Below, piece by piece: positions 27,121 through 37,012 of a stretch of DNA of 64,000 bases. How positions within the stretch are numbered: position 1 is the first letter of the stretch; each line of letters opens with the position of its first letter. The notes beneath the pieces are model-generated. The model worked only from the letters and a program-made list of their open reading frames with translations. It had not been told where the DNA came from and searched no databases. Position numbers and translations under genes: made by a program. The stretch comes from Marisediminitalea lipolytica (lineage in GTDB: Bacteria; Pseudomonadota; Gammaproteobacteria; Enterobacterales; Alteromonadaceae): contig NZ_MJIC01000021.1 in the NCBI RefSeq assembly GCF_001758465.1, positions 87,191 through 151,190 of the forward strand, written 5' to 3'.

Positions 27121-28583
27121 ATCATTACCACATCATACTTATCCTGGTTGTATAAGGTTTCGGTTTGTACTTTAATTTGTTTCGAAACAAATACTTCCAG
27201 TTCAGCCAGCATATGCGACTCTTCGCCCAGCAGATAGTCGGCCACGGTTGGCGAGGCGTAAACCACAAACATATCAGCATCGTAAGCCCGGTTTACCCGC
27301 ACAATTTCACGCATAATCTCAAAACAGATAGTCTCAATGGTTTTAACCGTGCCACGGCCTTTACACACCGGACAGTCACCACACAGAATGTGCTCGAGGC
27401 TCTCACGGGTGCGTTTGCGGGTCATCTCCACCAGCCCCAGTGAGGTAAATCCATGAATATTGATTTTTGCGCGGTCTTTGCTGGTAGCCGCTTCCAGACT
27501 ATTGAGCACCCGGCGTTTGTGATCGGCGTTGGTCATGTCGATAAAATCAATCAGGATCATACCGCCCAGATTACGCAGGCGTAACTGACGGGCAATGGCC
27601 GCCGTGGCCTCAGTATTGGTGTTAAAGATGGTTTCTTCCAGATTACGATGGCCGACAAATGCACCGGTATTAATGTCGATGGTGGTCATGGCCTCGGTTT
27701 GATCGATAATCAGATAGCCACCGGATTTCAGATCGACCCGGCGCTCCAGCGCCCGCTGCATCTCATTTTCTACATCGTACAAATCAAAAATTGGACGGTC
27801 GCCCGGATAATACTCCAGCTTGGAATGCATTTCCGGCACGTACTCGCGGGTAAACTGACCCAGCTCCTGATGCGATAAATTGGAGTCAATACGAATTCGG
27901 TCCAGTTCGGTGCCGACAAAGTCGCGCAACACACGACGCGCCAGCGGTAAGTCTTCATACAACACATGAGAGCGGCGCTTTTTCATGCGCTGTTGAATTT
28001 TACTCCACAACCGACGCAAAAAGGCCGCGTCTGCTTTTAGCTCAGGCTGACTAACACCTTCCGCGGCGGTACGTAAAATAAAGCCACCTTCGTCGTCACA
28101 GAATTCTGCTACCAGTTCTTTTAAACGCTCACGTTCGGTTTCGTCTTCAATGCGCTGGGAAACCCCGACGTGGGTAACGCTGGGCATAAACACCAGATAG
28201 CGGGAAGGAATAGTAATATCAGTAGTCAGGCGCGCGCCTTTGGTGCCAATGGGATCTTTTACTACCTGCACCACAATATCCTGGCCATCACGAACCAGAT
28301 CGCGAATATCGTGTTTTTCGATATGGCTGGTAGACACCTCGCCAACCACTTCATTGTGAATGACAATATCTGAAGCATGCAGAAAGGCGGCTTTATCCAG
28401 GCCGATATCAACAAACGCCGCCTGCATACCCGGCAATACCCGACTTACCTTGCCACGGTAGATATTGCCCACCAGACCACGCTTGGTATGCCGTTCTACG
28501 TGCACTTCCTGCAAAATACCATTTTCAATCAGCGCAACACGTGATTCCGACGGTGTCACGTTAATTAGCAATTCTGCACTCAT
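27117..28583 (-). CDS. rng: ribonuclease G
   Basis: A 488-residue endoribonuclease, the same length as E. coli RNase G, which matures the 16S rRNA 5' end and turns over some mRNAs. The S1 RNA-binding domain is at about 35-125 (GNIYRGKVSRVLPGMQAAFV). The catalytic DNase I-like domain has TTIDINTGAFVG and ILIDFIDM. The zinc-link CGDCPVC used for dimerisation is near residue 405. It lacks the long C-terminal scaffold of RNase E. The ATG overlaps the maf stop by four bases. Confidence 0.96.
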   Translation of the reverse strand: MSAELLINVTPSESRVALIENGILQEVHVERHTKRGLVGNIYRGKVSRVLPGMQAAFVDIGLDKAAFLHASDIVIHNEVVGEVSTSHIEKHDIRDLVRDGQDIVVQVVKDPIGTKGARLTTDITIPSRYLVFMPSVTHVGVSQRIEDETERERLKELVAEFCDDEGGFILRTAAEGVSQPELKADAAFLRRLWSKIQQRMKKRRSHVLYEDLPLARRVLRDFVGTELDRIRIDSNLSHQELGQFTREYVPEMHSKLEYYPGDRPIFDLYDVENEMQRALERRVDLKSGGYLIIDQTEAMTTIDINTGAFVGHRNLEETIFNTNTEATAAIARQLRLRNLGGMILIDFIDMTNADHKRRVLNSLEAATSKDRAKINIHGFTSLGLVEMTRKRTRESLEHILCGDCPVCKGRGTVKTIETICFEIMREIVRVNRAYDADMFVVYASPTVADYLLGEESHMLAELEVFVSKQIKVQTETLYNQDKYDVVMM

Positions 28584-29164
28584 TCGATGACTCCAAATTC
28601 TGTCAGCAGCTGTACGGTCTCATACAGTGGTAATCCAACCACAGCGCTGTAGCTCCCTTCAATCGACTTTACAAACTGACCACCAATGCCCTGAATTCCA
28701 TAGCTCCCGGCTTTATCTGCCGGTTCACCGGTTGCCCAGTAATCGTCTATCCGGGCCGCTGATAACGGGCCAAAATGCACAGTGGTGGTGACGCATAGCG
28801 TTGTTTGCTGCGTGCCATCTAACACACTCACCGCAGTCATAACCTGATGGCTTCGGTTGCTTAGTGCCGACAGCATACTGGTGGCGTCGACTTTGTCGGC
28901 CGGTTTGCCCAGGGCTTTATAATCAAGCACCACCACCGTATCTGAGGCCAGCACAACAGCAGTATCCTGCTCTTTAAGCAAACGGGCAGCCGCAATGGCT
29001 TTTTCAGCGGCGAGGCGCTGCACCAGCGTTTCGGCGCTTTCGCCCGCCTTAGCTGACTCATCTATATCGGCCGGTCTTGCAGTAAATTTGACCCCAATCT
29101 GACTTAATAGTTCGGCGCGGCGTGGAGAGGCAGAAGCCAGTACCAGTGGACGAAGCTGCTTCAT
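28580..29164 (-). CDS. yhdE: Maf-family nucleoside triphosphate pyrophosphatase (YhdE type)
   Basis: A 194-residue Maf protein. The N-terminal LASASPRRAELL motif and ASDTVVVLDYKALGKP are diagnostic. KAGSYGIQGIGG is the late conserved loop. Maf proteins hydrolyse nucleotides such as dTTP/UTP and modified bases, a house-cleaning role. The location between mreD and rng is that of E. coli yhdE, the dTTP/UTP-specific type. It overlaps both neighbours by four bases (ATGA). Confidence 0.94.
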   Translation of the reverse strand: MKQLRPLVLASASPRRAELLSQIGVKFTARPADIDESAKAGESAETLVQRLAAEKAIAAARLLKEQDTAVVLASDTVVVLDYKALGKPADKVDATSMLSALSNRSHQVMTAVSVLDGTQQTTLCVTTTVHFGPLSAARIDDYWATGEPADKAGSYGIQGIGGQFVKSIEGSYSAVVGLPLYETVQLLTEFGVIE

Positions 29165-29640
29165 GTGATCCTCAATTGCCTTCTTACTTTACGTAACATC
29201 CAGAATATCCAGGGCCACAACGCCATGGATGTAAGCACCGGCCACAAATCTTCAAAGCGGAAATTGACGTCCATCAGCAGGCGCATCAACCAGAACAACA
29301 GCGAATGATAAAGAGCCGAAACCACGCCGATAATAATGGCCTGCTGCCATACGGAGTAATTACGTAACCGCTGATAGTTGGCGGCCAGAACATAAATAGC
29401 CACGCTTAGCGCAAAACTGTGCACTCCCATGGCAGTACCCAGCAAAATATCCAGCGCCAGACCACTGGTAAAGGCCACGCCCACGTTTGCCCGGTGTGGT
29501 AACGCCATTACCCAGTATGACAACACAATGAGTACCCAGTCAGGGCGGTATAAATCCACCTGCGCCGGCACCGGAATAATCTGGAACACCATGGCCACCA
29601 GCAATGTCAGCGCTATGGTGTAGTGGCGAACCTTAATCAC
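29161..29640 (-). CDS. mreD: rod-shape-determining protein MreD
   Basis: A 159-residue polytopic inner-membrane protein with about five hydrophobic helices (8-22, 33-47, 53-70, 75-92, 99-120 and a last one near 135-150). Members of the family read QxDLYRPDWVLIVLSYW-like after the first helix, as here. MreD is part of the elongasome with MreB, MreC, RodA and PBP2. It overlaps mreC by eight bases and maf by four. Short and variable in sequence, but the context makes it secure. Confidence 0.94.
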   Translation of the reverse strand: MIKVRHYTIALTLLVAMVFQIIPVPAQVDLYRPDWVLIVLSYWVMALPHRANVGVAFTSGLALDILLGTAMGVHSFALSVAIYVLAANYQRLRNYSVWQQAIIIGVVSALYHSLLFWLMRLLMDVNFRFEDLWPVLTSMALWPWIFWMLRKVRRQLRIT

Positions 29641-30496
29641 TGCTCACCTCCCCATCCACAGGCGGTGATTCAGGCGCATCCTGGGGCCACAGTAACAGCA
29701 AGAATTTAAGGCGATTTAGCTTTGCCAGCGGTTCTATATTAACCTGGGCAAAGGGGCGCGACTCATCCCGCACCACGCGGGTCACTTCAGCCACCGGATA
29801 CCCTTCCGGAAAAACCTTACCCAATCCTGAAGACACCAGTACATCCCCTTCTCGAATATCGGCACTGTGCGGTACATGGCTAAGATAGAGTTCGTCAATG
29901 GCACCGCCGCCAGACGCGATAAATCGGCTGTTATTGCGTACCGAGCGCACGGGTATAGAATGTGTTACGTCGCTGATTAACAGTACCCGGCTGTTAATAC
30001 TACCCACTTCCATCACCTGTCCCACAATACCGCGCTCATCCAGCACAGACTGCCCCAGAAACACGCCATCAATAGCGCCTTTGTTAATAACGATCTGCTG
30101 GCTGTAAGGGGTGTTGTCCACCGCCATGAGTTCGGCCACCATTTTGCGCATATTCTGGCGCACCGGCGCATCCAGTAAGCGACGCAGTTTGGCATTTTCC
30201 TGCTCAAGCACGGTAAAGCGCTGCAGCTTTTCGTTGAGCAATAAAATACGGTTGGTCAGTTGCTGGTTTTCTTCAATGAGGGCCTGTTGCGAAGTTAGCC
30301 GCTGGGCGCTGGCGTTAAGCAGCTGCCCAGGCAAATTCGCCAGATACTGAACCGGGCTCACCAACGAGTTAAGAAATACCCGGGTCGTCGAAAACGTATC
30401 CAGCTTATAATCAAGCACGATCAACAATACAGACATTGCCAAAGCTAATGCCAAGCGAATATTCAGCGAGGGGCCACGGGTAAATATTGTATCCAT
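29633..30496 (-). CDS. mreC: rod-shape-determining protein MreC
   Basis: A 287-residue bitopic protein: cytoplasmic start, membrane helix at about 15-32 (LALAMSVLLIVLDY), periplasmic coiled coil at about 60-105, then two beta-barrel domains (DERGIVGQVMEVG and HIPVRSVRNN-type segments). It scaffolds the cell-wall elongation complex. The ATG at 30496 is chosen since the upstream extension starts at TTG inside the hairpin that separates it from mreB and has no family counterpart. The C-terminal tail is short and acidic. Confidence 0.93.
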   Translation of the reverse strand: MDTIFTRGPSLNIRLALALAMSVLLIVLDYKLDTFSTTRVFLNSLVSPVQYLANLPGQLLNASAQRLTSQQALIEENQQLTNRILLLNEKLQRFTVLEQENAKLRRLLDAPVRQNMRKMVAELMAVDNTPYSQQIVINKGAIDGVFLGQSVLDERGIVGQVMEVGSINSRVLLISDVTHSIPVRSVRNNSRFIASGGGAIDELYLSHVPHSADIREGDVLVSSGLGKVFPEGYPVAEVTRVVRDESRPFAQVNIEPLAKLNRLKFLLLLWPQDAPESPPVDGEVSSD

Positions 30497-30506
30497 AATG
30501 CAAGAA

Positions 30507-30525
30507 GGCAACCGCGAGGGTTGCC
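30507..30525 (-). promoter_or_regulatory. intergenic hairpin between mreB and mreC
   Basis: In the transcript GGCAACC pairs perfectly with GGTTGCC across a five-base loop, followed by the weak T-rich TTCTT. It begins eight bases after the mreB stop and ends ten bases before mreC. It may partly terminate or set a processing point so that mreB is made in excess of mreC and mreD. Confidence 0.55.
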
Positions 30526-30533
30526 TTATTTAT

Positions 30534-31577
30534 TTACTCGTAACTAAACAAATCTCCACCATGCATGTCTATCATGTCGAAGGCTTTGCCTCCGCCACGG
30601 GCCACACAGGTGAGTGGGTCGTCAGCGATAACCACTGGAATGCCGGTTTCTTCCATCAGCAGGCGGTCTAGATCCTTCAACAAGGCACCACCACCGGTAA
30701 GTACCATACCGCGCTCAGAAATATCTGACGCCAGTTCTGGCGGAGATTGCTCCAGCGCCACCATCACTGCCGATACGATACCGGTTAACGGCTCTTGCAG
30801 TGCTTCCAGAATTTCGTTTGAGTTAAGGATAAATCCGCGCGGTACACCCTCGGCCAGATTACGGCCGCGCACTTCGATTTCGCGTACTTCTTCGCCCGGA
30901 TAAGCCGCGCCAATCTCATGCTTGATACGCTCGGCGGTGGCTTCACCAATCAGTGAACCAAAATTACGGCGGATATAGTTAATGATAGCTTCATCAAATT
31001 TATCACCACCGATACGAACCGACGAAGAATACACCACACCGTTTAAGGAAATAATAGCAACTTCGGTAGTACCACCACCGATATCGACCACCATTGAACC
31101 TGTGGCTTCTGACACGGGTAAGCCGGCACCAATCGCTGCTGCCATTGGCTCGTCAATCAGATACACTTCACGAGCACCCGCGCCCAGGGCGGATTCTTTA
31201 ATGGCACGGCGTTCTACCTGGGTGGAACCACAGGGAACACAAACCAGCACGCGCGGGCTTGGGCGTAAAAAGTTATTGTCGTGCACTTGCTTAATAAAGT
31301 GCTGAAGCATTTTCTCGGTGACAAAGAAGTCGGCAATTACGCCGTCTTTCATTGGTCGGATAGCACGAATATTGCCTGGCGTTCTGCCGAGCATACGTTT
31401 TGCCTCGGCACCAACCGCGGCTACGCTTTTCGGGCCGGCAGCGCGTTCCTGACGGATAGCAACAACCGAAGGTTCATTCAGCACGATCCCCTGATCTTTA
31501 ACGTAGATCAACGTATTGGCTGTTCCGAGGTCGATGGACAAATCGTTAGAGAACATGCCTCGAAGTTTTTTAAACAT
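30534..31577 (-). CDS. mreB: cell-shape-determining actin homologue MreB
   Basis: A 347-residue actin-like ATPase nearly identical in layout to E. coli MreB (347 residues). It starts MFKKLRGMFSNDLSIDLGTA, an amphipathic helix for membrane binding followed by the phosphate-1 motif. VVDIGGGTTEVA is phosphate-2, and LTGGGALLKDLDRL the adenosine motif. The ATG at 31577 matches the family N-terminus; an in-frame upstream start would add 11 residues with no counterpart. First gene of the mreBCD-maf-rng-yhdP-nit-tldD run. The MSHA locus ends just upstream, on the same strand, separated by a terminator. Confidence 0.97.
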   Translation of the reverse strand: MFKKLRGMFSNDLSIDLGTANTLIYVKDQGIVLNEPSVVAIRQERAAGPKSVAAVGAEAKRMLGRTPGNIRAIRPMKDGVIADFFVTEKMLQHFIKQVHDNNFLRPSPRVLVCVPCGSTQVERRAIKESALGAGAREVYLIDEPMAAAIGAGLPVSEATGSMVVDIGGGTTEVAIISLNGVVYSSSVRIGGDKFDEAIINYIRRNFGSLIGEATAERIKHEIGAAYPGEEVREIEVRGRNLAEGVPRGFILNSNEILEALQEPLTGIVSAVMVALEQSPPELASDISERGMVLTGGGALLKDLDRLLMEETGIPVVIADDPLTCVARGGGKAFDMIDMHGGDLFSYE

Positions 31578-31647
31578 GAAGTGGTATTTCCTGTAATAAG
31601 CACTTGTCACTGCGCCGTGAAGTGCGGGAATAAGGCGGCTGGACGTG

Positions 31648-31676
31648 ATTTAACAACTATCCGCACACTTTAACAA
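31648..31676 (-). promoter_or_regulatory. candidate sigma-70 promoter for mreB
   Basis: On the minus strand TTGTTA and TTAAAT are spaced by 17 bases, each matching four of six consensus positions, about 70 bases before the mreB ATG. Inferred by eye only; it lies between the msh terminator and mreB, where a promoter is expected. Confidence 0.35.
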
Positions 31677-31714
31677 TGGGGGCTATTTTGAGCAAGTAAA
31701 CAACCTGCATAAAG

Positions 31715-31764
31715 CAAAAAAAGCCGCGCCCGAAGTTCATTTTGATGCTACTTCGACCGCGACC
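31715..31764 (-). terminator. terminator at the end of the MSHA locus
   Basis: On the minus strand GTCGCGGTCGAAGT folds with ACTTCGGGCGCGGC (one mismatch, two G-T pairs) across a 13-base loop and runs into seven T residues. It follows the last mshQ-like gene and precedes the mreB promoter region. Confidence 0.75.
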
Positions 31765-31812
31765 TTTAGCAGGCGTTCAACTATTGTGCGGCGATTTCAT
31801 AAAAATGCGCCA

Positions 31813-34800
31813 TCAGAACCCTTCACGCATATGGATAGTGCGGTCATTGCCACGGTAAATACCAAAGAATGCTTCAGCGGCAGGTTTGTCATCGTCGTCG
31901 ATGTCACCGTCACCATCCCAGTCAATATTAAGATACTGTGACCAGGTGGCACCGCTAGCCGCTGGTTCAAGAGTGAGTCGCACCGCACCACGAAGCGCTA
32001 CGCCGTTGTTCATAGCCGGGCCGAGGGATAACGCAGCTGCCGGACTCTTACCTGACACCAGTGTGCCATAGCCATTTACTGTTGGCAGGTAGGCGCTTAC
32101 ATCAGATTCATCAGTCCCGACAGAAGCATTCTCTATAGAAAGACTCCCGTTGTCTTGTGAGAAATTCAGCACGGTACAACTGTCGTCTTTATTAATCAGC
32201 CAGTTTCCCTGCTCATAATATTCAGCCACTATCGGTGCACTCAACGATTCGGTTTCGGGGCCGAAGGTATTTTCGATTCTGAGCCTGCCGTAGCGCATTT
32301 CACTCCCCTGAATCGAGGGAATAGCAAAGCTTTGACAGGTTCCGGGGTACGCACTCTGATAACAAACTCCGTCATTGTCAGTCAGAAATGCCGCGCCGAT
32401 TGTCATACTTATATCGCCGGCAAATGCTGAACCGTTGCCAGCCCCCGCAGACGGCGTTGCAATTTTTGCATACTGAAACTGGCTACCAGACAACAAAATA
32501 ACCCCCTGGCCGTCATAATCTGACTGCTCGGCCACTATCGGCGTATGGGCGTTATTTAGCGTTACCAAATTTCCATGGTACTGACTATTATCAGCAAAGC
32601 TGACCGCGGATAAAGCCGCGTTGCCGGGGTTAAGTTGCCATAGGGTGCCAGAGTAATTTTGTGTAATCTGCCCCTGTGCATTTAACGCCGTAACAGAAAG
32701 TTCAGGTTCGCTGCCGGCTGCCATTTCAAATGACTGACCAATATAAGTGAACCGGCCACTACATTGCTGGGCTAATTGCGGGGTGACGGCCAGCGCAACG
32801 TCAAAGTAGGCGGGGATAAAACGATTCAATGCCAGGCTGTCACTGTCAATGACATTACCGAAATACGCGGCATCCTGAACATCCCAGGAATAAACCCCCA
32901 CATCATCACTGCTTGCGTGACTGTAACGCCATTCACCGTTGGTAAATGGCCCTACTCCGGTACTTACCCAGGTGCTGTTTATTGCACTGGTTAACACCAG
33001 CGAGTCTGAAATTTTTAAACGGGTGTCACCAGCACTGGCAGACTGAGGGGTTAAACGTGCCAGACTCATTTGCAATAAGCCCGGCGAATACCCGGGTAGC
33101 ACACTGCCACTGGCTCCCACAGCCTGAATAGCCAGTTCAAAGTCTGCGCCCGCTGCCTGCGGTGATGCTGCGGTACTGGCCAGCACTAATGCAGCCGGGA
33201 TGCTGTTGAACTGTACACTGCCAGAATCAAGTACCACGCCAGCAATGTTAGCCGAAGCCTGCAATGCGACCTTGCCAGCATCCGCATAGTGATAACCACT
33301 CAGACTTGCCTCTCCATTTTGATTAAAAGTGACACTGACAGTGCCGCTATTGGTTGTGCTGCCATCCCCGCTTACCGATATACCGGCAAACGGGACTGAG
33401 CACTGATCAGGAGAGTAAGATGTGCCACCGTCGATGCAGTCATAAGTCAGATTGATGTTCTGAGCACCGGTTAACATGGCCACACACACACCTGAATTGT
33501 CGCGCACGGCCCTTAAACCAATGCGTCCTAAATCCGACTCCGCCACAAGATCAGGTAAGCTGGCCTGATAAGGCGCTAACGCATCGTAAAACGCCAAACC
33601 GGCATTGACAAAGTTGATACTACAGTTGGCCGAACAAGTTGTGCCATGTTCAGCAACCGATGTCGCGTCGCTACCGGTTACGGAAATCCCGAATGCACCG
33701 GTTTGAGCCTGCCCCAGGCTTAAAGAAGTGCTCCCGGTGAAGGTTAAGGGCGAGCTTTCAGACCAGTCACCTGCCGGCAAACTAACGTTTACTGCGTGTG
33801 ACACCAACTCGGTACACTCGCCATTAGCGCAGGCTTTTATCGTGATATCTGCACTGTCACAGGTAAGCGCCTGTGAAGGGTGAACCACTTCATAGTGATG
33901 GACACTGGAACACTCGGTGGTATTGCGCATATCTGCCCGTACGAGGCCAAGGGTTTGCTCAAAGCTGTAAATGCGTACATCATCGAAATAGCCATTGGCA
34001 GAATTAGGGGTCATGTCGCCTACGATGTAGGCTGACGAATTGTCGCCTATTACCAGCGTATCAAGGGCGCCAAGTTCGGCTTGAATCAGGGTGGAACTTC
34101 CACCAATAAATTCCTCACGGCCATTAATGTACAGGTGGATATCCTGACTAACAATATCCCACGTCAAGCCTATATGTACCCACTCACCGGCCATAAAACT
34201 CATGTCATTTGAGCGGTATTGCAGATACTTATCCGCCGAATCCTCCAGACCAAATGCCAGTTTACCATTGTCCAGTAATGTCAGATAAAAATACTTATCC
34301 CCGCGACTGGCATCGAGGAGTTGCCGGTTACCACCATTTATCCAGCTTGTATTGCTGCGGTACCAAAATGAAATTGTCCCCCTCTCACCGATGGTATTAA
34401 CATCAACTAATGTATCAACCGCGACTTTGGCCAAATCATCATTGTATGGCACGTTTAACGCCCGACATGAAACCGGAGAGGATAGCAACTCAGGCGTTAC
34501 GCCATTTAATGGCGTGCCGTGGTGACTATGCCCTGAGCTATCCTCAACACTGGCAGCCCCGGACCACGACAGGGCCTCAAACTTGTACTCAGCCGTCGGT
34601 CCTGTATCGTTGCAGTTAATACAGGTGTAATCAGCCGCATCCACCAGCGCCTGTACCTCACCGGCAGAGAGTAGTCCGTTATAGAGTCTGATATCGTCCA
34701 GACTACCAGTAAGGTATTGACTCGCCAGGGCCTTATCAGCATAGCCCTGAGCAAAATTTTCGCCCGAGGCACCGAAGACCAATGGTTGCTCATTCAGCTG

Positions 34801-36837
34801 CCAGGAATAAGCGGTTGCATGGCTCCCCTGGAATACGCCATCGATGTAGTACCGCATCCCGCTCGCGCTCCATTGATAAGCAATGTGGTGCCATTGTCCG
34901 GCACTAAGAGTCGCGTCACTCACCACTTCATCGGTTTGCGTACTTGTTTCCTGATGAAAAATAAGCTTCCCCAGCCCATTGATGTAAGAGGTGAAATACC
35001 CCTCGCTACCTGGCTGACGACCATCTTTTGAAACCAGCGCCATCCGATCACTGGCAACACCGGAGAGCGAGTCAACTTTAAACCAGAACGCAATAGTGCC
35101 TGCAGATAGCGCAAAATCAGGCTGATGCTCAACGTCAACAAACGCTTTGCCGTTAAAGTCTAATGCCTGACAAAAGCGGCCTGTGTTATTAAGTGTTGTG
35201 CCTGTGTGCGAGGTACCGTGATAGCCGTTTTTTATTTCAACCACATCGCCGGCCTGGCCATTCAGACTACACATATCAAAATCCCAGTGCGATACAAGAT
35301 AAGCATTGGACTGACAGGTGATACATGTCTCTGCCTGTAAGTCATACAGCAAGGTCACCTGCGCTGAGCTTAACTGACCGTCGTAAATACGCAAATCATC
35401 CAGTTCACCACGAAAAAAGTCTGTCAATTGCGCGACATTCTGGGCGGGACCACTGAGCGAGCCGGCATTGGCAGCGAGGGTAATCAGCGCGTCGTTGGCG
35501 ATCACACCATCAGTATAACTTTTGTTGAAGGCGACCATCGCCTTATCCACATAAAGGCGCATCCCCGCGCCCCCGGTAGTGTAAACCACATGATGCCACT
35601 GATGCTCGTTAATTACCGGAGCAGACTGCATCTGATAGCTGGCATAGCCGGATTGCTGTTTAACCGTAATATTGCCAGTGGATGTTACCGACAATGAAAA
35701 ATGGCCTCCCGCCCCAAAACCACTGACATCTTTAGACAGCATAGTCATGCCACCAGCCGGTGATTGATGGGTGTAGCTCAAATCATCCGTGTACATCCAG
35801 AATGAAACTGAAAAGTCCTCATCAGCATACAGAGGATGATGGGGGATACTGATTATATCGCCATTGCCACGAAACTGACCGGCCTGACAACGCCTGCCAT
35901 TTTCCTTAATGCCGGGGGAATTACTCGAGGTACCATGGTTACCGGTGATCAGCTCGGGTAAATCATCAGCTCTGCCGGTAAGGCTGCACACGTCAAACGG
36001 CCAGTGACCAACCGGATCAGGCAGGGTTTCGGGCGTTTCACAAAGATTGCCCACCGGCAGTTTTGAAATTGCTGAGGGCGCATAGGTAATCGAAGCTTCA
36101 TTTTGCAGCAGGATATTTCTGGCATTCACCGCACCAACATGCCGGGCGCGGTAATCATATTCAATGCGCTTTTTAATATACAAAAAGCCATTGATCTGAA
36201 CTTCATTATGAATTTTCGCATTATTGTGAGCAATCAACAAAAAGTTACCCGCATCGGCGTCGTCGTAACGATTCAGGCCAGCCCGGTACTTTACCTCGAA
36301 GTCATGTTTTACATACAGCGTTACCTGAGCCCCCGGCATGAGACGCAGGTTGGTTTCATTGTCCATATTCAGCGTGTCGATCCAATAGGTGCCGCTCGAC
36401 AAATACACCGTTGCCCGGTATTTCAAATCCAGTTTATCAATGTAGTAGGTGCCACTTGCCGTGGTATTAAGAACGCTTTCGTTACTTAGCTCGATATTAT
36501 CGTAGTGACCGGGGCTGATCGCGCCAGTTTCGCGATAATTGAGGATCAAATCGCTCTTGCTGGACGACTTCTTAAATGGTGTCAGGGTGATTGACTCAGA
36601 TTGATTTCCGGAGATGCTGCAGGGCGCTGAATCGCAACTGGTCCCGGCTGATTGATCGTCCATTCGCTTAACGTCCAGCACACCGTCACCACCGATAAGA
36701 CGTGAATGATAATTAAACGTGATGTCACCACCTGAGTGATAGGAAGATGCCGGGTCGGGGAAGGTCGCGGAACACGCTGCGGCCATTAATTTATGGGAAA
36801 CCAGCAGCAAACAACACAGTACGAGAGAAATCCGCAA
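31813..36837 (-). CDS. mshQ: MshQ-like giant LamG surface protein, copy 1
   Basis: A 1674-residue secreted protein. The signal peptide (about 1-19, ending LMAAA) is followed by a beta-rich N-terminal domain to about 265 with repeated SGTYYIDKL/SGTYWIDTL segments. Then come three LamG (concanavalin-like) domains at about 270-510, 520-745 and 750-990, joined by CxxC linkers (TCITC, TCINC). A long DUF6701-type C-terminus follows, with DWDGDGDIDDDD at 1639-1650 that looks like a calcium loop. MshQ-type proteins sit at the end of MSHA loci and are thought to be large pilus-associated adhesins. The start is taken as TTG eight bases after GGAG, giving an MRISLVLCC signal; a GTG at 36897 is the alternative. 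It follows a paralogue by 115 bases, so the gene is duplicated. Confidence 0.85.
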   Translation of the reverse strand: MRISLVLCCLLLVSHKLMAAACSATFPDPASSYHSGGDITFNYHSRLIGGDGVLDVKRMDDQSAGTSCDSAPCSISGNQSESITLTPFKKSSSKSDLILNYRETGAISPGHYDNIELSNESVLNTTASGTYYIDKLDLKYRATVYLSSGTYWIDTLNMDNETNLRLMPGAQVTLYVKHDFEVKYRAGLNRYDDADAGNFLLIAHNNAKIHNEVQINGFLYIKKRIEYDYRARHVGAVNARNILLQNEASITYAPSAISKLPVGNLCETPETLPDPVGHWPFDVCSLTGRADDLPELITGNHGTSSNSPGIKENGRRCQAGQFRGNGDIISIPHHPLYADEDFSVSFWMYTDDLSYTHQSPAGGMTMLSKDVSGFGAGGHFSLSVTSTGNITVKQQSGYASYQMQSAPVINEHQWHHVVYTTGGAGMRLYVDKAMVAFNKSYTDGVIANDALITLAANAGSLSGPAQNVAQLTDFFRGELDDLRIYDGQLSSAQVTLLYDLQAETCITCQSNAYLVSHWDFDMCSLNGQAGDVVEIKNGYHGTSHTGTTLNNTGRFCQALDFNGKAFVDVEHQPDFALSAGTIAFWFKVDSLSGVASDRMALVSKDGRQPGSEGYFTSYINGLGKLIFHQETSTQTDEVVSDATLSAGQWHHIAYQWSASGMRYYIDGVFQGSHATAYSWQLNEQPLVFGASGENFAQGYADKALASQYLTGSLDDIRLYNGLLSAGEVQALVDAADYTCINCNDTGPTAEYKFEALSWSGAASVEDSSGHSHHGTPLNGVTPELLSSPVSCRALNVPYNDDLAKVAVDTLVDVNTIGERGTISFWYRSNTSWINGGNRQLLDASRGDKYFYLTLLDNGKLAFGLEDSADKYLQYRSNDMSFMAGEWVHIGLTWDIVSQDIHLYINGREEFIGGSSTLIQAELGALDTLVIGDNSSAYIVGDMTPNSANGYFDDVRIYSFEQTLGLVRADMRNTTECSSVHHYEVVHPSQALTCDSADITIKACANGECTELVSHAVNVSLPAGDWSESSPLTFTGSTSLSLGQAQTGAFGISVTGSDATSVAEHGTTCSANCSINFVNAGLAFYDALAPYQASLPDLVAESDLGRIGLRAVRDNSGVCVAMLTGAQNINLTYDCIDGGTSYSPDQCSVPFAGISVSGDGSTTNSGTVSVTFNQNGEASLSGYHYADAGKVALQASANIAGVVLDSGSVQFNSIPAALVLASTAASPQAAGADFELAIQAVGASGSVLPGYSPGLLQMSLARLTPQSASAGDTRLKISDSLVLTSAINSTWVSTGVGPFTNGEWRYSHASSDDVGVYSWDVQDAAYFGNVIDSDSLALNRFIPAYFDVALAVTPQLAQQCSGRFTYIGQSFEMAAGSEPELSVTALNAQGQITQNYSGTLWQLNPGNAALSAVSFADNSQYHGNLVTLNNAHTPIVAEQSDYDGQGVILLSGSQFQYAKIATPSAGAGNGSAFAGDISMTIGAAFLTDNDGVCYQSAYPGTCQSFAIPSIQGSEMRYGRLRIENTFGPETESLSAPIVAEYYEQGNWLINKDDSCTVLNFSQDNGSLSIENASVGTDESDVSAYLPTVNGYGTLVSGKSPAAALSLGPAMNNGVALRGAVRLTLEPAASGATWSQYLNIDWDGDGDIDDDDKPAAEAFFGIYRGNDRTIHMREGF
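31853..31923. repeat. 71-base identical block, copy 1 (mshQ 3' end)
   Basis: Identical over all 71 bases to 37050-37120, in the same position near the 3' ends of the two mshQ-like genes. Sequence similarity continues on the upstream side with scattered changes. It encodes the acidic DxDGDGD segment and the following AFFGIYRGND. Confidence 0.85.
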
Positions 36838-37012
36838 AACCTTTACTCCATTTAGATTTTTTGAATACTGCCCGAACTCGGTTGAAAAACTATTCACCGG
36901 AAATGCTAAAGCAACTTCAGCCGGACGATATTGAGATTACTGCAGCGCAGCATAAGGAGCAAGGCAACTTTAGTTGAACGCCCTGAAAATCGGGGTGGCC
37001 GCGAAGAGAAGC

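Noticed and set aside
35428..36489. Plus-strand frames up to 128 codons antisense to mshQ copy 1
   Set aside because: They mirror the codon pattern of the true gene and have no domain or ribosome site.
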